This document shows, piece by piece, positions 7,301-12,965 of a stretch of 15,966 nt of DNA (position 1 is the first letter of the stretch; each line of letters begins with the position of its first letter). Under the pieces are notes generated by a model that was not told the DNA's origin, ran no database searches, and saw nothing but the letters and a program-made list of their open reading frames with translations. Origin of the DNA: Methanobacteriota archaeon (lineage in GTDB: Archaea; Thermoplasmatota; Poseidoniia; Poseidoniales; Thalassarchaeaceae); assembly GCA_002725475.1 (NCBI GenBank), contig PBPH01000064.1, positions 1 to 15,966 of the forward strand. Reading direction: 5' to 3'. A program made the translations under genes and the position numbers.

Positions 7301-9081
7301 GAAGGGAGTTACGTTCAGATGTCGATGGTTTTTCATTGATTGGACGAACAGTACTCGATGTTGATCAACAAATTGTCTACACTTCTGAAACAGACCCGAA
7401 CACAGGTGAAGTAATTGAGAAGCCAATGATAGTCACGGGTCACCTGCTGGATGAATTGGGTGGTAATTTGACTAATAGACAAATACGAGTATATTACGAG
7501 ATGCAAGGTAGTAGCGCAGGCCCAGTAACTTGCGATCCTGGTTCAACGGATGTGCAGGGGTACTTCGAAATCACTTGTCCTTTGCAAGGAGTTCTGGCAG
7601 GTCAAGCAAGAGTAACCATTGATTATAATGCGTGGGAAAATAACGACCGCCAAAGATACAAAAACGCATCAGTCACACATCTTTTCCCAGTATTCTCTAA
7701 TTCAACTCTTGAGATTACTGAGGTAGGCCCGTACCAGACAGATGTTGATCGATACACATTCTCAAATGGAACAAGTTATCCAGTACTTTACTTGAAAGAA
7801 TCTTTCCATATTGAAGGATTCCTCAAACAATCTAACGGCCAATCAATAGGTGGTAAGTGTATCAACATTTATCTCAACCCTGATCAAAACACTCGCCCAA
7901 TTGCAACAGCATACACAAATGATGAAGATGGAGCAATAAATTGGTTCAGTGGCGACCCTGAACAGAACCCGTCTCGTAAAGGGGTTGAACCAATGGGTAG
8001 TGAATTAGAAGGATTCAGGATTCTGAGGTTGGCTTATGAACCATCTCGAGATGTGTCAAAGGGTTGTGATAAAGAAAGTTCAGCTGTGGTAAACGGTTCC
8101 CATATGGACATACTTTTGTTAGTCCGTAGTAAAGTGGATATGCAGTTCGATGACCCTTGGGAGAAAATCAATGGTTACCAACCAGGAGAAGAAGTGACTG
8201 GTAGTGTAGCTGTTTTACGAAATCGTATTGAAGCTGCTGCAGCAGGACAACAAGTTCACTTTGTGTTCCAATATTGGAATGGTACTGATTGGGTAAATGA
8301 ATCACTAGCTATTGAGACAACAAACGATCGTGGTATTGCAAATTTCTCTTACGAATATACTGGTACTCAATGTGGAGATGAAACTTGTGAGGGTAGATGG
8401 CGGATTATTGCAACTTTCCCAGAATCTGCACACTTTGCGGGTGGTGAAGATCTTCAAGGAATTGTTTTCCTTGGTGATCCAATTGTCGATTCCCAAGGAG
8501 CTGCTTGGTGGACTCAACCAGAGTATCTGTTGCCGGTAATCCTAGCATTCTTGTTCGCCTCAATTATTGGAGCTGTAATGTACAAACGTTATGCAGAGCG
8601 TCGCAGAATCAGAATATTGCAAGGTATATTAACGGATACAATGATGCAATTACGTGTGGCAAATGAGTATGTCCAAGTAATTTTCAATTGTTACAAGGAC
8701 TTAGTCCGCTTCTTCCGCCAGAGTGGTTTCATGAAGAAGGTATACGAAACAACTCGTGAATTTGAGTGGGCTGTCCGTGAAGCATTGAGGGGAATATCAT
8801 CTCCTACGGAGTTGGATAGTTTCCTATCGATCTTTGAAGAGGCACGTTACTCTGATCACCAAATTACCGCCAGCCACCGAGATCGTGCAATGCAAACATT
8901 ACAGGCAATTACAACCAGCATTTCTCTAGCATTAGGTGAGCAGCAACTATCTCGCTCATCAGATCACGATGCAAGTATGCACACAAGTTTGACCAAAGCT
9001 GGTGAGTTCGTCACTGCTGATGGAGAAGTAAGGCAAGCAGGCTTAGATGATGACCCCGAAGCAACGAATTTCACACTCTGA
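1312..9081 (+). CDS. Giant TSP3-repeat surface protein with beta-sandwich region, TM helix and DUF4129-like tail
   Basis: About 2589 residues, the largest gene in the window. A basic N-terminus leads to a hydrophobic segment (about residues 19-39) that acts as signal peptide or anchor. From about 127 to 1227 come roughly 40 aspartate-rich DxDxDG motifs of thrombospondin type 3, mixed with Trp-, Tyr- and Cys-containing inserts. From about 1228 to 2400 the sequence has the alternating pattern of many Ig-like or carboxypeptidase-regulatory-like beta-sandwich domains, with many Asn-X-Ser/Thr sites for glycosylation. One transmembrane helix (about 2405-2424) is followed by a KRYAERRR stop-transfer motif. 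The cytoplasmic tail (2425-2589) contains, at about 2455-2535, a helical region ending FEEARYS that resembles DUF4129, known from transglutaminase-like membrane proteins. The predicted topology is outside-facing calcium array and inside-facing tail. Start: ATG 1312 or 1315. Function is unknown; scaffold, adhesion or envelope maintenance are guesses. Confidence 0.88.
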   Translation: MMPKTNLNRMNSKQSKQGLAAFSMILLMLMSVLTSVPWIELANNADDTTELSIGVIGERKAIQTFDQIREDQGVNNPSMWGKELHPSLLDPQYSDPAVLYGKISDLSLVDLRLQGIGPNLEETNTEDHDNDGIDDLTDLDDDNDGIYDLIELFDGCYSTDPFDHDNDGVLDHEDWDDDNDGILEGPIDWNQGSDPRNVTEDRYVNASTIHPATGQAVGFGYRVDQNPWDHDNDGVPDEDMDGSGRNSYDEDDDNDGRIDQFSWPCDNDADGARDYFDDDDDNDGVLDWNDQHPYDMSVTSSMQSSGNFDLATQWLHTDTNPSSGLRTYRAFSGGIDFVALEALYHPDPVFTSIWDGDLDGDGIPNFLDADGDNDGSPNNVDADDDNDNLLDMWDPDDDNDGIRDVCWDIDVNLDGLNDYTREDTSPYQTPGGDTDGIPGIDCELDYDWDSDNDRWRAIDFNYNHVWDWFDTEAGGTPNPDNPLFEPSWNAANLSWDMDDDGLENEVDPYPLNHTNVVNTWNCEWNSNYDANVDGDNDGTPGGSNILCITERASYTGNNDWDNDGILNYEDVDDDNDGIPDFMDIDTDCDLDNDNDIHQLNGSLYRDDGPNDIDTDIDGDGLQNDEDWDDDNDGIFDLFDPDDGNCGIIDSDTTDNFYRTWYPLGDGDDLDGSGDSQRYTDNITDHWNMTFLFNPFSAGQNFILNYNGFDGTTNPPTSGVVPEFWWIYLSRWSSWNGDNKWDIDGDGDTLQNGLDIDQDADGMPDWWDQDEGNDGILDVDDPKMGGSLDFGQCGFVVQPQQANGAASTGLVCGYEYALQYGYPLSGFGAQMGVPYSTRPDASYSDGVYDGANSQQNWMCNSQCYHFEFGPQVFSSTNYSAVDHNRDLFTGWLGLKWQLFSWNQDINGNFFPDEFADHLDDEVDPDNDCGAAINMNGTILTPTCMVNDTADLDDDFDAIFDLYDVDDDNDGIWDYFEVDTNNDLDDDMGTNEPYFFTGLNCQDNDDDGYDSDPDGDGWYQAVWDKGVMGQGMIFPEYYDVDNDNDGVPDGEDWDDDNDGNSDVLQENTTGCFTGEEQSIWDHDNDGIPDWGDDDWDGDGRTNAQELATSTPLVSPWDHDNDGIRDDEDLDDDEDGMKDEDEVLLWPTRFNKESTNPWDHDDFGNGEGIYNWLNTSTGPDGQDVDDDNDSHNDIDFDVLEEGSSSYPCYNGSLSSDWDHDNNCIPDKDDKITTKVNISMGDTLWIDAGSPALFTGWVEWLNQSTMTFEAAPNLPVQVKIVWTDNGTEALETIDVLTNSWGQFTVGQFLYPEDIHVGDNTTYTVTAEVTEMFIHDGSVSQPQTVGVKANLTVDYVAWYYFRSDEQPLWLDFKAHYAADWDRGFFDLRIDYAPITFAVSGGPFGNRSSPTNFTGYGMGYRTDVNGWCSLTFVQSNGINGIWEQVVWNSTLDNGPGMLPGGYERVIWDNSSKNHVVQGIYNYTTTSLPVGDYDFVGRVDPTLAGEWPFLYMMGDETDAFTMKSMHRMYVEAEIIISGDNPVYFWDTTVFTGSNFGAWRAVYLTPGLAAAGTDFATASIGKPWPIEWDGIKSSLLDEAARLRPFINHNGTHWYITMQNGGDFDVPPCGPVDTNDPESGVRCEIIPEMDTGESFTVIGNVSNRTFHPWDQDPMALQVDLDHNGIFQGSAETGYARKPTLMGTEAVFNYNWSWYSQFAAATYGIKVDFTNSNYYFTGNQTTVLAPTGAYVNISVVGTTDFELNTVPRLYRNTNSSVEARLVDNALRPVKNVAINWSWSATGEMNSSETDVNGVFKIPMNISSDHALGNFTMNFEFPGNPLLKGASVTQEFWVVSQTFINLVSAECSGENICESGDIWEFTAQVTDDNRTPGERDLGSSLSGEGENGGNVSVIFEGLDFENIAHRQVVATLVPNAGVIHYERTLDPQSLRLDPASFLPEGFGPVNVILRFNENLPNEGCEILLEEYHLSLPGQWDPCTNQPGNDHFRRELRSDVDGFSLIGRTVLDVDQQIVYTSETDPNTGEVIEKPMIVTGHLLDELGGNLTNRQIRVYYEMQGSSAGPVTCDPGSTDVQGYFEITCPLQGVLAGQARVTIDYNAWENNDRQRYKNASVTHLFPVFSNSTLEITEVGPYQTDVDRYTFSNGTSYPVLYLKESFHIEGFLKQSNGQSIGGKCINIYLNPDQNTRPIATAYTNDEDGAINWFSGDPEQNPSRKGVEPMGSELEGFRILRLAYEPSRDVSKGCDKESSAVVNGSHMDILLLVRSKVDMQFDDPWEKINGYQPGEEVTGSVAVLRNRIEAAAAGQQVHFVFQYWNGTDWVNESLAIETTNDRGIANFSYEYTGTQCGDETCEGRWRIIATFPESAHFAGGEDLQGIVFLGDPIVDSQGAAWWTQPEYLLPVILAFLFASIIGAVMYKRYAERRRIRILQGILTDTMMQLRVANEYVQVIFNCYKDLVRFFRQSGFMKKVYETTREFEWAVREALRGISSPTELDSFLSIFEEARYSDHQITASHRDRAMQTLQAITTSISLALGEQQLSRSSDHDASMHTSLTKAGEFVTADGEVRQAGLDDDPEATNFTL
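1690..4992 (+). repeat. TSP3 calcium-binding repeat array inside the giant gene
   Basis: Roughly 40 DxDxDG-type motifs lie in this stretch. At both ends they keep the same 36-residue super-repeat as the upstream gene: units start at 1690 and 1798 at the front, and units of 36 and 37 residues start with DHDNDG near 4549 in the rear part. In the middle the motifs are separated by non-repeat inserts of up to about 150 residues, for example around 3660-4020, which contain no Asp motifs and are rich in aromatic residues and Cys. Confidence 0.8.
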
Positions 9082-9097
9082 GTAAGGCTATAGAAAT

Positions 9098-9125
9098 GGA
9101 ACGCGGGTGATTATCACCCGCTTCC
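9098..9125 (+). terminator. Hairpin after the giant gene
   Basis: GCGGGTGA (9103-9110) pairs perfectly with TCACCCGC (9114-9121) around a TTA loop, and GGAA/TTCC extends the stem beyond one unpaired C at 9102. It starts about 17 bases after the stop codon. The following sequence is pyrimidine-rich but has no long T-run, so it may be a terminator or a 3' end stabiliser. Confidence 0.6.
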
Positions 9126-9141
9126 TATTCCTATATCGAGG

Positions 9142-9147
9142 TATATT
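9142..9147 (+). promoter_or_regulatory. Possible TATA box of the phospholipase-like lipoprotein gene
   Basis: TATATT lies 52-57 bases before the ATG at 9199, which would put the transcription start near 9168 and give a leader of about 30 bases. The region 9126-9195 is AT-rich, so this is a weak call. Confidence 0.3.
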
Positions 9148-9198
9148 GCATTAGTTTAGCCGACATATTCAGTTATTCATACATCTTCGGCAGAAGTG

Positions 9199-10254
9199 AT
9201 GCGAAGTAGAATAAGCCTAGCATTGGTGACATTGATGCTAGTTTTTTCTTTAGGGGGCTGCCTTCAATCTTCAGAAATTAGTACTTCAGAATCACCTCCA
9301 GGAGACACACCTACCCAGCCTCTAGAACTAGAAAATGAACTCATTCCTGAACCACTTGATCCTCGCATTGATCATGATGGTGACGGATTTACTACCGGTT
9401 GGGAGCAGAATAATAGTTGGGACCCTGAAGATGCACTTTCCGCTCCACCATGTAATAGATTTAGACAACTATGTTCGCGTACTATAAGCGAAACTGTTTG
9501 GCCTACATCCCACAACTCACATGCATCACTAGATCGCAATCATAACATCGTGAGTAGTAGCCAAAGAACCAATATCACTGCACAAATGAATGGTGGAATA
9601 CGAGTAATCAACCTAGATGTACATGAATATAACAATCAGACAATGCTATGTCACGGAGGATATGACTACATTCTTCATCCTTGTTTTCTTAGTGGTAATT
9701 GGCCACTTGAGCAAGCCTTTATCGAAGTAGTTTCATTTCTTGAGAATAATTCGTATGCGGTTTTAATTATAACATTGGAAAGTTATGTAACAGCTCAAGA
9801 TATTGCTAATGCATCTGATTCAACAAATTTAACACCTTATTTTCATACACAAATGTTGGGGGATGCATGGCCCTCTCTTGCAAAATTAATTGAATCAGGT
9901 AAGAGGGTAGTGTTGTTCAGTCAAGATCGTCCAGAAATTGAAATCTCCTGGTACCATTATGATGGGGATTACATGGCTAAAACTCATTGGGGATACAATG
10001 ACACAGCCTACTTCAATTGCAATTTGACTCGTGGAAATATATCAAGTCAATTACGCTGGCTTGACCATTACATTACTGACCCTGTTTCTTCGGAATCTAC
10101 GTCGAATACCACAAATCAAGTTCCAGTAATTATAGAAAGGGCTGAGGATTGTTCAGAACAGTGGGGTCAAATTCCAAACTTTATTGCAGTTGATTATTGG
10201 GGTCAAGGTGATATTGTTTTGGCAGTGGATAATTTGAACGGAGTGCTTAATTGA
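9199..10254 (+). CDS. PI-PLC-like phosphodiesterase lipoprotein with EF-hand-type loop
   Basis: From ATG 9199 the product has 351 residues (GTG 9196 would add one). A hydrophobic signal ends in a lipobox, SLGGC, with Cys21 as the likely lipid-modified residue, so the protein is anchored outside the membrane. After a Pro/Glu-rich linker, residues 58-69 form an EF-hand-type loop with Asp58, Asp60, Asp62 and Glu69. The rest resembles the X domain of phosphatidylinositol-specific phospholipase C: SHNSH (His105, Asn106), GIRVINLD (Arg135, Asn138, Asp140), LCHGG (His152) and a TLES strand (Glu194). These match catalytic and calcium-ligand positions of the calcium-dependent, metazoan-type enzymes, except that Asn138 replaces the first acidic ligand. 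It would cleave a phosphodiester headgroup, perhaps of an inositol-containing ether lipid; the substrate is not known. The weak AAGTGA before the start overlaps it. The methyltransferase gene follows after 8 bases. Confidence 0.75.
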   Translation: MRSRISLALVTLMLVFSLGGCLQSSEISTSESPPGDTPTQPLELENELIPEPLDPRIDHDGDGFTTGWEQNNSWDPEDALSAPPCNRFRQLCSRTISETVWPTSHNSHASLDRNHNIVSSSQRTNITAQMNGGIRVINLDVHEYNNQTMLCHGGYDYILHPCFLSGNWPLEQAFIEVVSFLENNSYAVLIITLESYVTAQDIANASDSTNLTPYFHTQMLGDAWPSLAKLIESGKRVVLFSQDRPEIEISWYHYDGDYMAKTHWGYNDTAYFNCNLTRGNISSQLRWLDHYITDPVSSESTSNTTNQVPVIIERAEDCSEQWGQIPNFIAVDYWGQGDIVLAVDNLNGVLN

Positions 10255-10262
10255 GGGATTTT

Positions 10263-11030
10263 ATGAACCAAATAATATTAGCAAACTGTGTAGAATTTAT
10301 GTCCGAAAAAATGGAGCCAAATTCAATCGATTTGACAGTGACTTCTCCTCCTTATGATTCACTCAGGGATTACAATGGATATACATTTGATTGTGCAAGT
10401 GTAGCTCAAGGATTATTCAGGGTTACTAAAGAGGGTGGTGTTGTCGTTTGGGTTGTTGCTGATAAAATAAAAAACGGTAACAAATCACTAACCAGTTTCA
10501 AGCAGGCAATCTTATTCCAAGATGTTGGTTTTAATGTACATGATGTGATGATATATCGTAAGAAAAACACGCCATTTATGCGCTCAAATGCATATACTAA
10601 TTGTTATGAATTTATGTTTGTATTTTCAAAAGGGAAACCCAAAACATTCAATCCACTTACCACTGAAACTGTTAGGCAAGGGGTCGAGATGATGCCTACA
10701 AACAAAGGACCAGATGGAATAAATAATAAAGTTCCAGGGAAATTAAATGATTCGAAAACAAAAATCAATATTTGGGATTATGCTGTTGGTTTGCATGGGA
10801 CGACTAGTGACAAGATTGCTTTTCAACATCCCGCAGTATTTCCTGAAAAATTAGCAGAAGATCATATCCTTTCGTGGAGCAATAAGGGCGACTTGATATT
10901 CGATCCAATGTGTGGTTCAGGAACTACTTGTAAGATGGCGGCTAAGAATGGTAGAAACTACATTGGTTGCGATGTCTCAGAAGAATATCTCGAAATAGCG
11001 AGAGAAAGACTGAAATTACTTTCAAATTAA
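10263..11030 (+). CDS. DNA methyltransferase, beta class (N4-cytosine or N6-adenine)
   Basis: 255 residues from ATG 10263, chosen because GAGG (10253-10256) stands 6 bases before it; TTG 10251 overlaps the previous stop and is less likely. The enzyme transfers a methyl group from S-adenosylmethionine to a base in DNA. Catalytic motif IV is TSPPY (residues 27-31) and the cofactor motif I is FDPMCGSGTT (213-222). The order IV before I marks the beta class. Ser-Pro-Pro-Tyr rather than Asp-Pro-Pro-Tyr favours N4-cytosine, but does not prove it. The downstream stretch with PAVFPEKLAEDHI before motif I is typical of a compact family common in phages and bacteria. No restriction endonuclease is next to it. 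The gene looks more AT-rich than the ribosomal cluster, which fits transfer. The recognition site cannot be read from the sequence. Confidence 0.9.
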   Translation: MNQIILANCVEFMSEKMEPNSIDLTVTSPPYDSLRDYNGYTFDCASVAQGLFRVTKEGGVVVWVVADKIKNGNKSLTSFKQAILFQDVGFNVHDVMIYRKKNTPFMRSNAYTNCYEFMFVFSKGKPKTFNPLTTETVRQGVEMMPTNKGPDGINNKVPGKLNDSKTKINIWDYAVGLHGTTSDKIAFQHPAVFPEKLAEDHILSWSNKGDLIFDPMCGSGTTCKMAAKNGRNYIGCDVSEEYLEIARERLKLLSN

Positions 11031-11041
11031 TCATTAAATGA
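11031..11041. other. Small palindrome between convergent genes
   Basis: TCATT-A-AATGA is a perfect inverted repeat in the 14 bases between the methyltransferase stop and the stop of the minus-strand gene. T-rich sequence follows on the plus strand. It could help terminate one or both transcripts, but the stem is only 5 AT-rich base pairs. Confidence 0.25.
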
Positions 11042-11044
11042 ATT

Positions 11045-11494
11045 TTATTCAGTTATTGTGTTGCCTTTTGCATCTAGAAGTTCAACAGTCAAACCGATTT
11101 CTTTCACATCTTTTAGTAAGTCATCATGCATCTTGTCACTAAAAGCATCAAGAGCCGCTAGTTGAGATACGTTTGAAGGGTCTCGCAATCGATCAATTAT
11201 GTGATTTAGAACACATGAAACACCGTATGCTTGGCCGGTACGGAAAGCATGATCAAGACTTCCTGCGTCAACATCTTCAGCTTCTCTACGAGCAAGAACT
11301 TGGTTTGAGTATGCAACCATTCCACCATATACCGTTTCCATCATCTTACTGGGCTCTGTCCAAGAATCGTTTAGACATGATTGTGCCTCTTCAATAGCCG
11401 CTTCAGCAGCGAGTTCATATTTTCGGAAAAGAGCGACATGGTCGCCACTCTCATCAGCCAATGCATCGTTGATAATCTCTCTCCAGTCAGCCAT
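11045..11494 (-). CDS. Unrecognised small acidic helical protein, 149 residues
   Basis: I do not recognise this family. The predicted protein is acidic, mostly helical by composition (many Ala, Glu, Leu, Asp), and has no signal peptide, membrane segment or metal-binding motif; it has two Cys in unrelated places. The start ATG at 11494 is supported by GGAG on the minus strand (11504-11507), nine bases before it. Codon use looks coding throughout, and the opposite-strand frames here read poorly as proteins. It converges with the methyltransferase gene (14-base gap) and diverges from the L18e cluster, sharing a 160-base promoter region. It shows no nuclease motif, so it is not an obvious restriction partner of the methyltransferase. 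Confidence 0.75.
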   Translation of the reverse strand: MADWREIINDALADESGDHVALFRKYELAAEAAIEEAQSCLNDSWTEPSKMMETVYGGMVAYSNQVLARREAEDVDAGSLDHAFRTGQAYGVSCVLNHIIDRLRDPSNVSQLAALDAFSDKMHDDLLKDVKEIGLTVELLDAKGNTITE

Positions 11495-11538
11495 CTTATC
11501 GTTCTCCGATTCCGGTCATCTGTATGAATGATTTGCTT

Positions 11539-11548
11539 CTTTATATTA
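11539..11548. promoter_or_regulatory. TATA-like box between divergent genes (L18e cluster and small minus-strand gene)
   Basis: CTTTATATTA can serve as a TATA box in either direction. On the plus strand it would start transcription near 11568-11570 and give the L18e cluster a leader of about 85 bases. On the minus strand it would start near 11513-11518 and give the small gene a leader of about 20 bases that still includes its ribosome binding site. It is the only clear TATA-like stretch in this gap. Confidence 0.4.
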
Positions 11549-11565
11549 TGTCAAATGGTAAGTTT

Positions 11566-11634
11566 GGCCCCGTAGGGGCCCCTCTGAGAGCACGCGGTGG
11601 GTTCATAACGGGGCGGCAGGTCGCCGAGTCGCCC
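11566..11634 (+). promoter_or_regulatory. GC-rich structured leader of the L18e cluster
   Basis: GGCCCC (11566-11571) pairs perfectly with GGGGCC (11575-11580) around a GTA loop, and GGGCG (11611-11615) can pair with CGCCC (11630-11634). This stretch is much more GC-rich than the sequence on either side of it. It lies between the TATA-like box and the ribosome binding site, so it would be in the 5' end of the messenger. Ribosomal protein leaders often bind one of their own products; whether this one does is unknown. Confidence 0.35.
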
Positions 11635-11654
11635 AAAACATCGAGGGAGTTACA

Positions 11655-12020
11655 ATGAGTGCACAAAGTGTGAAGACAAATGAAGCCTTGATCGATCTCA
11701 TCGATCTGCTAAAGGCCCAGTCTCGAAACACCGGTGCCGCACTGTGGCGAGATGTGGCGCAACGTCTTGAGAAGAGCCGTAGCAATTGGTCGCAACCTAA
11801 CCTAAGTCGCCTAAGCAGGCATGCAGAAGGGGAGAAATTTGTTCTCGTTCCTGGCAAGTTGCTTGGTAGCGGTGAAGTAATTGGTAAGCAAACCGTAGCC
11901 GCATTTAGCTTCAGCGCAGGTGCCAGAGAGAAAATCGAGGCAGCTGGCGGCGAAACGATGACAATCGCAGAACTGATGGATAAAAATCCAAGTGGAAAGG
12001 GGGTGTTTATTCTTGGATGA
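11655..12020 (+). CDS. rpl18e: Large ribosomal subunit protein L18e
   Basis: 121 residues, the usual length of archaeal L18e, a structural protein of the large subunit found only in archaea and eukaryotes. The N-terminal helix (TNEALIDLIDLLKAQSR), the central strand FVLVPGKLLGSGE, and the C-terminal KGVFILG fit the family. ATG 11655 is preceded by GAGGGAG (11643-11649) at 5 bases. It opens the cluster L18e-L13-S9-RpoN, which is conserved in this order in archaea. Its last 8 bases overlap the proposed TTG start of L13, so the two are translationally coupled. Confidence 0.95.
   Translation: MSAQSVKTNEALIDLIDLLKAQSRNTGAALWRDVAQRLEKSRSNWSQPNLSRLSRHAEGEKFVLVPGKLLGSGEVIGKQTVAAFSFSAGAREKIEAAGGETMTIAELMDKNPSGKGVFILG
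11999..12005 (+). promoter_or_regulatory. Ribosome binding site inside L18e that supports a TTG start for L13
   Basis: GGGGGTG inside the L18e coding region stands 7 bases before TTG 12013. The alternative GTG at 11992 precedes this site and would lack one of its own, and the first in-frame ATG (12055) would cut off conserved residues of L13. Confidence 0.55.
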
Positions 12021-12504
12021 AGATGCAACCACTTATGTTTTCGATGCAAGTAATATGATTCTTGGGCGCTTGGCTAGTCACGTTGCTAAGATTCTAATTG
12101 AAGGCCAAAAGACAGGCAGCCAAGACAGAGTAATCGTAGTAAATGCAGAGAACGCAGTAGTTTCTGGTTCAAAGAAGGCAGTGTTCGCAACATACCGAAA
12201 GAAGTATGAGTTGAACCATGCCAGAAAAGGACCCTTCTTCCCAAGAATGCCTGATAAGATTCTCAAGAGAACAGTACGAGGTATGTTGCCTTATCAGAAG
12301 AAAACAAGTGGCCGTAATGCAATCCGTAATTTACGTGTAACTATTGGTTGTCCAAGTCATTTGAGTGGCGAAGATCTTCCAGATGGTCATGAAATGGGAG
12401 ACGCCTCTCAATTAACTAGGTCACTTCCACAAAAATATGTTCAATTAGGTAAGATTTCAGAAAATCTTGGCGCACCAATGAATCGACTTAGGGGTGAATC
12501 ATGA
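12013..12504 (+). CDS. rpl13: Large ribosomal subunit protein L13 (uL13)
   Basis: 163 residues from TTG 12013. The protein belongs to the large ribosomal subunit. The opening YVFDASNMILGRLASHVAK, the VIVVNAENAVVSG strand and the RTVRGMLP motif are hallmarks of archaeal L13. The start choice is unusual: no ATG lies before the conserved VFDASN segment, and TTG 12013 has a good ribosome binding site (11999-12005), so it is preferred over GTG 11992. The gene overlaps L18e by 8 bases, and its TGA shares its last base with the S9 start (TGATG at 12502-12506). This fits translation of one messenger. Confidence 0.93.
   Translation: MDEDATTYVFDASNMILGRLASHVAKILIEGQKTGSQDRVIVVNAENAVVSGSKKAVFATYRKKYELNHARKGPFFPRMPDKILKRTVRGMLPYQKKTSGRNAIRNLRVTIGCPSHLSGEDLPDGHEMGDASQLTRSLPQKYVQLGKISENLGAPMNRLRGES
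12490..12497 (+). promoter_or_regulatory. Ribosome binding site for S9
   Basis: AGGGGTGA lies 6 bases before ATG 12504 and 3 bases before ATG 12501. The first spacing is more usual, so S9 probably begins Met-Ala-Arg at 12504. Confidence 0.6.
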
Positions 12505-12956
12505 TGGCTAGGAAGAAAAAATTGTCAGTTGAAACTAGCGGTAAGCGAAAGACAGCAATTGCTAGAGCTACTGTGAAGCCAGGAAAGGGGCGTGTTAGAG
12601 TTAATAGTCAGCCAATTGAAATTTTCGAGCCTGAATTAGCACGTCGTAAGGCCATGGAGCCGCTTGTAATTGCTGAAGATATGCGCCGTATTGGTGAAAA
12701 TGCTGGCAAAGGCAATGTCGATATCAATGTCAACACCACAGGTGGAGGCGTGATGGGTCAAGTAGATGCCATTAGAACTGCCATTGCTAGAGGCCTTGTC
12801 AAATACAATGGCGGTGCAGAGGGGGATGACGAAGAACTGCGAGACGAATTTCTAAGATTCGACCGTAGCCTTTTGGTTAATGACCCTCGCCGTAAGGAAC
12901 CAAAGCACCAGCAAGGACGTGGTGCTAGAAAGAAGTGGCAGAAGTCGTATAGGTGA
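12504..12956 (+). CDS. rps9: Small ribosomal subunit protein S9 (uS9)
   Basis: 150 residues from ATG 12504 (ATG 12501 would add one Met). S9 is a small subunit protein whose basic C-terminal tail reaches the decoding centre. The sequence shows the family features in order: GKRKTAIARATVKPGKGRV near the N-terminus, the glycine motif NTTGGGVMGQ with the following helix, and the basic end with FDRSLLVNDPRRKEPK and the terminal KKWQKSYR. Start chosen by the AGGGGTGA site six bases upstream. It overlaps the L13 stop by one base and is followed by rpoN after 9 bases. Confidence 0.95.
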   Translation: MARKKKLSVETSGKRKTAIARATVKPGKGRVRVNSQPIEIFEPELARRKAMEPLVIAEDMRRIGENAGKGNVDINVNTTGGGVMGQVDAIRTAIARGLVKYNGGAEGDDEELRDEFLRFDRSLLVNDPRRKEPKHQQGRGARKKWQKSYR

Positions 12957-12965
12957 GGTGTAAAT

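Noticed and set aside
11045..11494. Restriction endonuclease partner of the methyltransferase
   Set aside because: No PD-(D/E)xK, HNH or GIY-YIG motif is visible, and the gene is on the opposite strand.
11603..12049. Minus-strand open frame of 148 residues opposite L18e
   Set aside because: L18e is unmistakable on the plus strand; the antisense frame reads as Arg/Pro/Ser-rich shadow with no recognisable domain.
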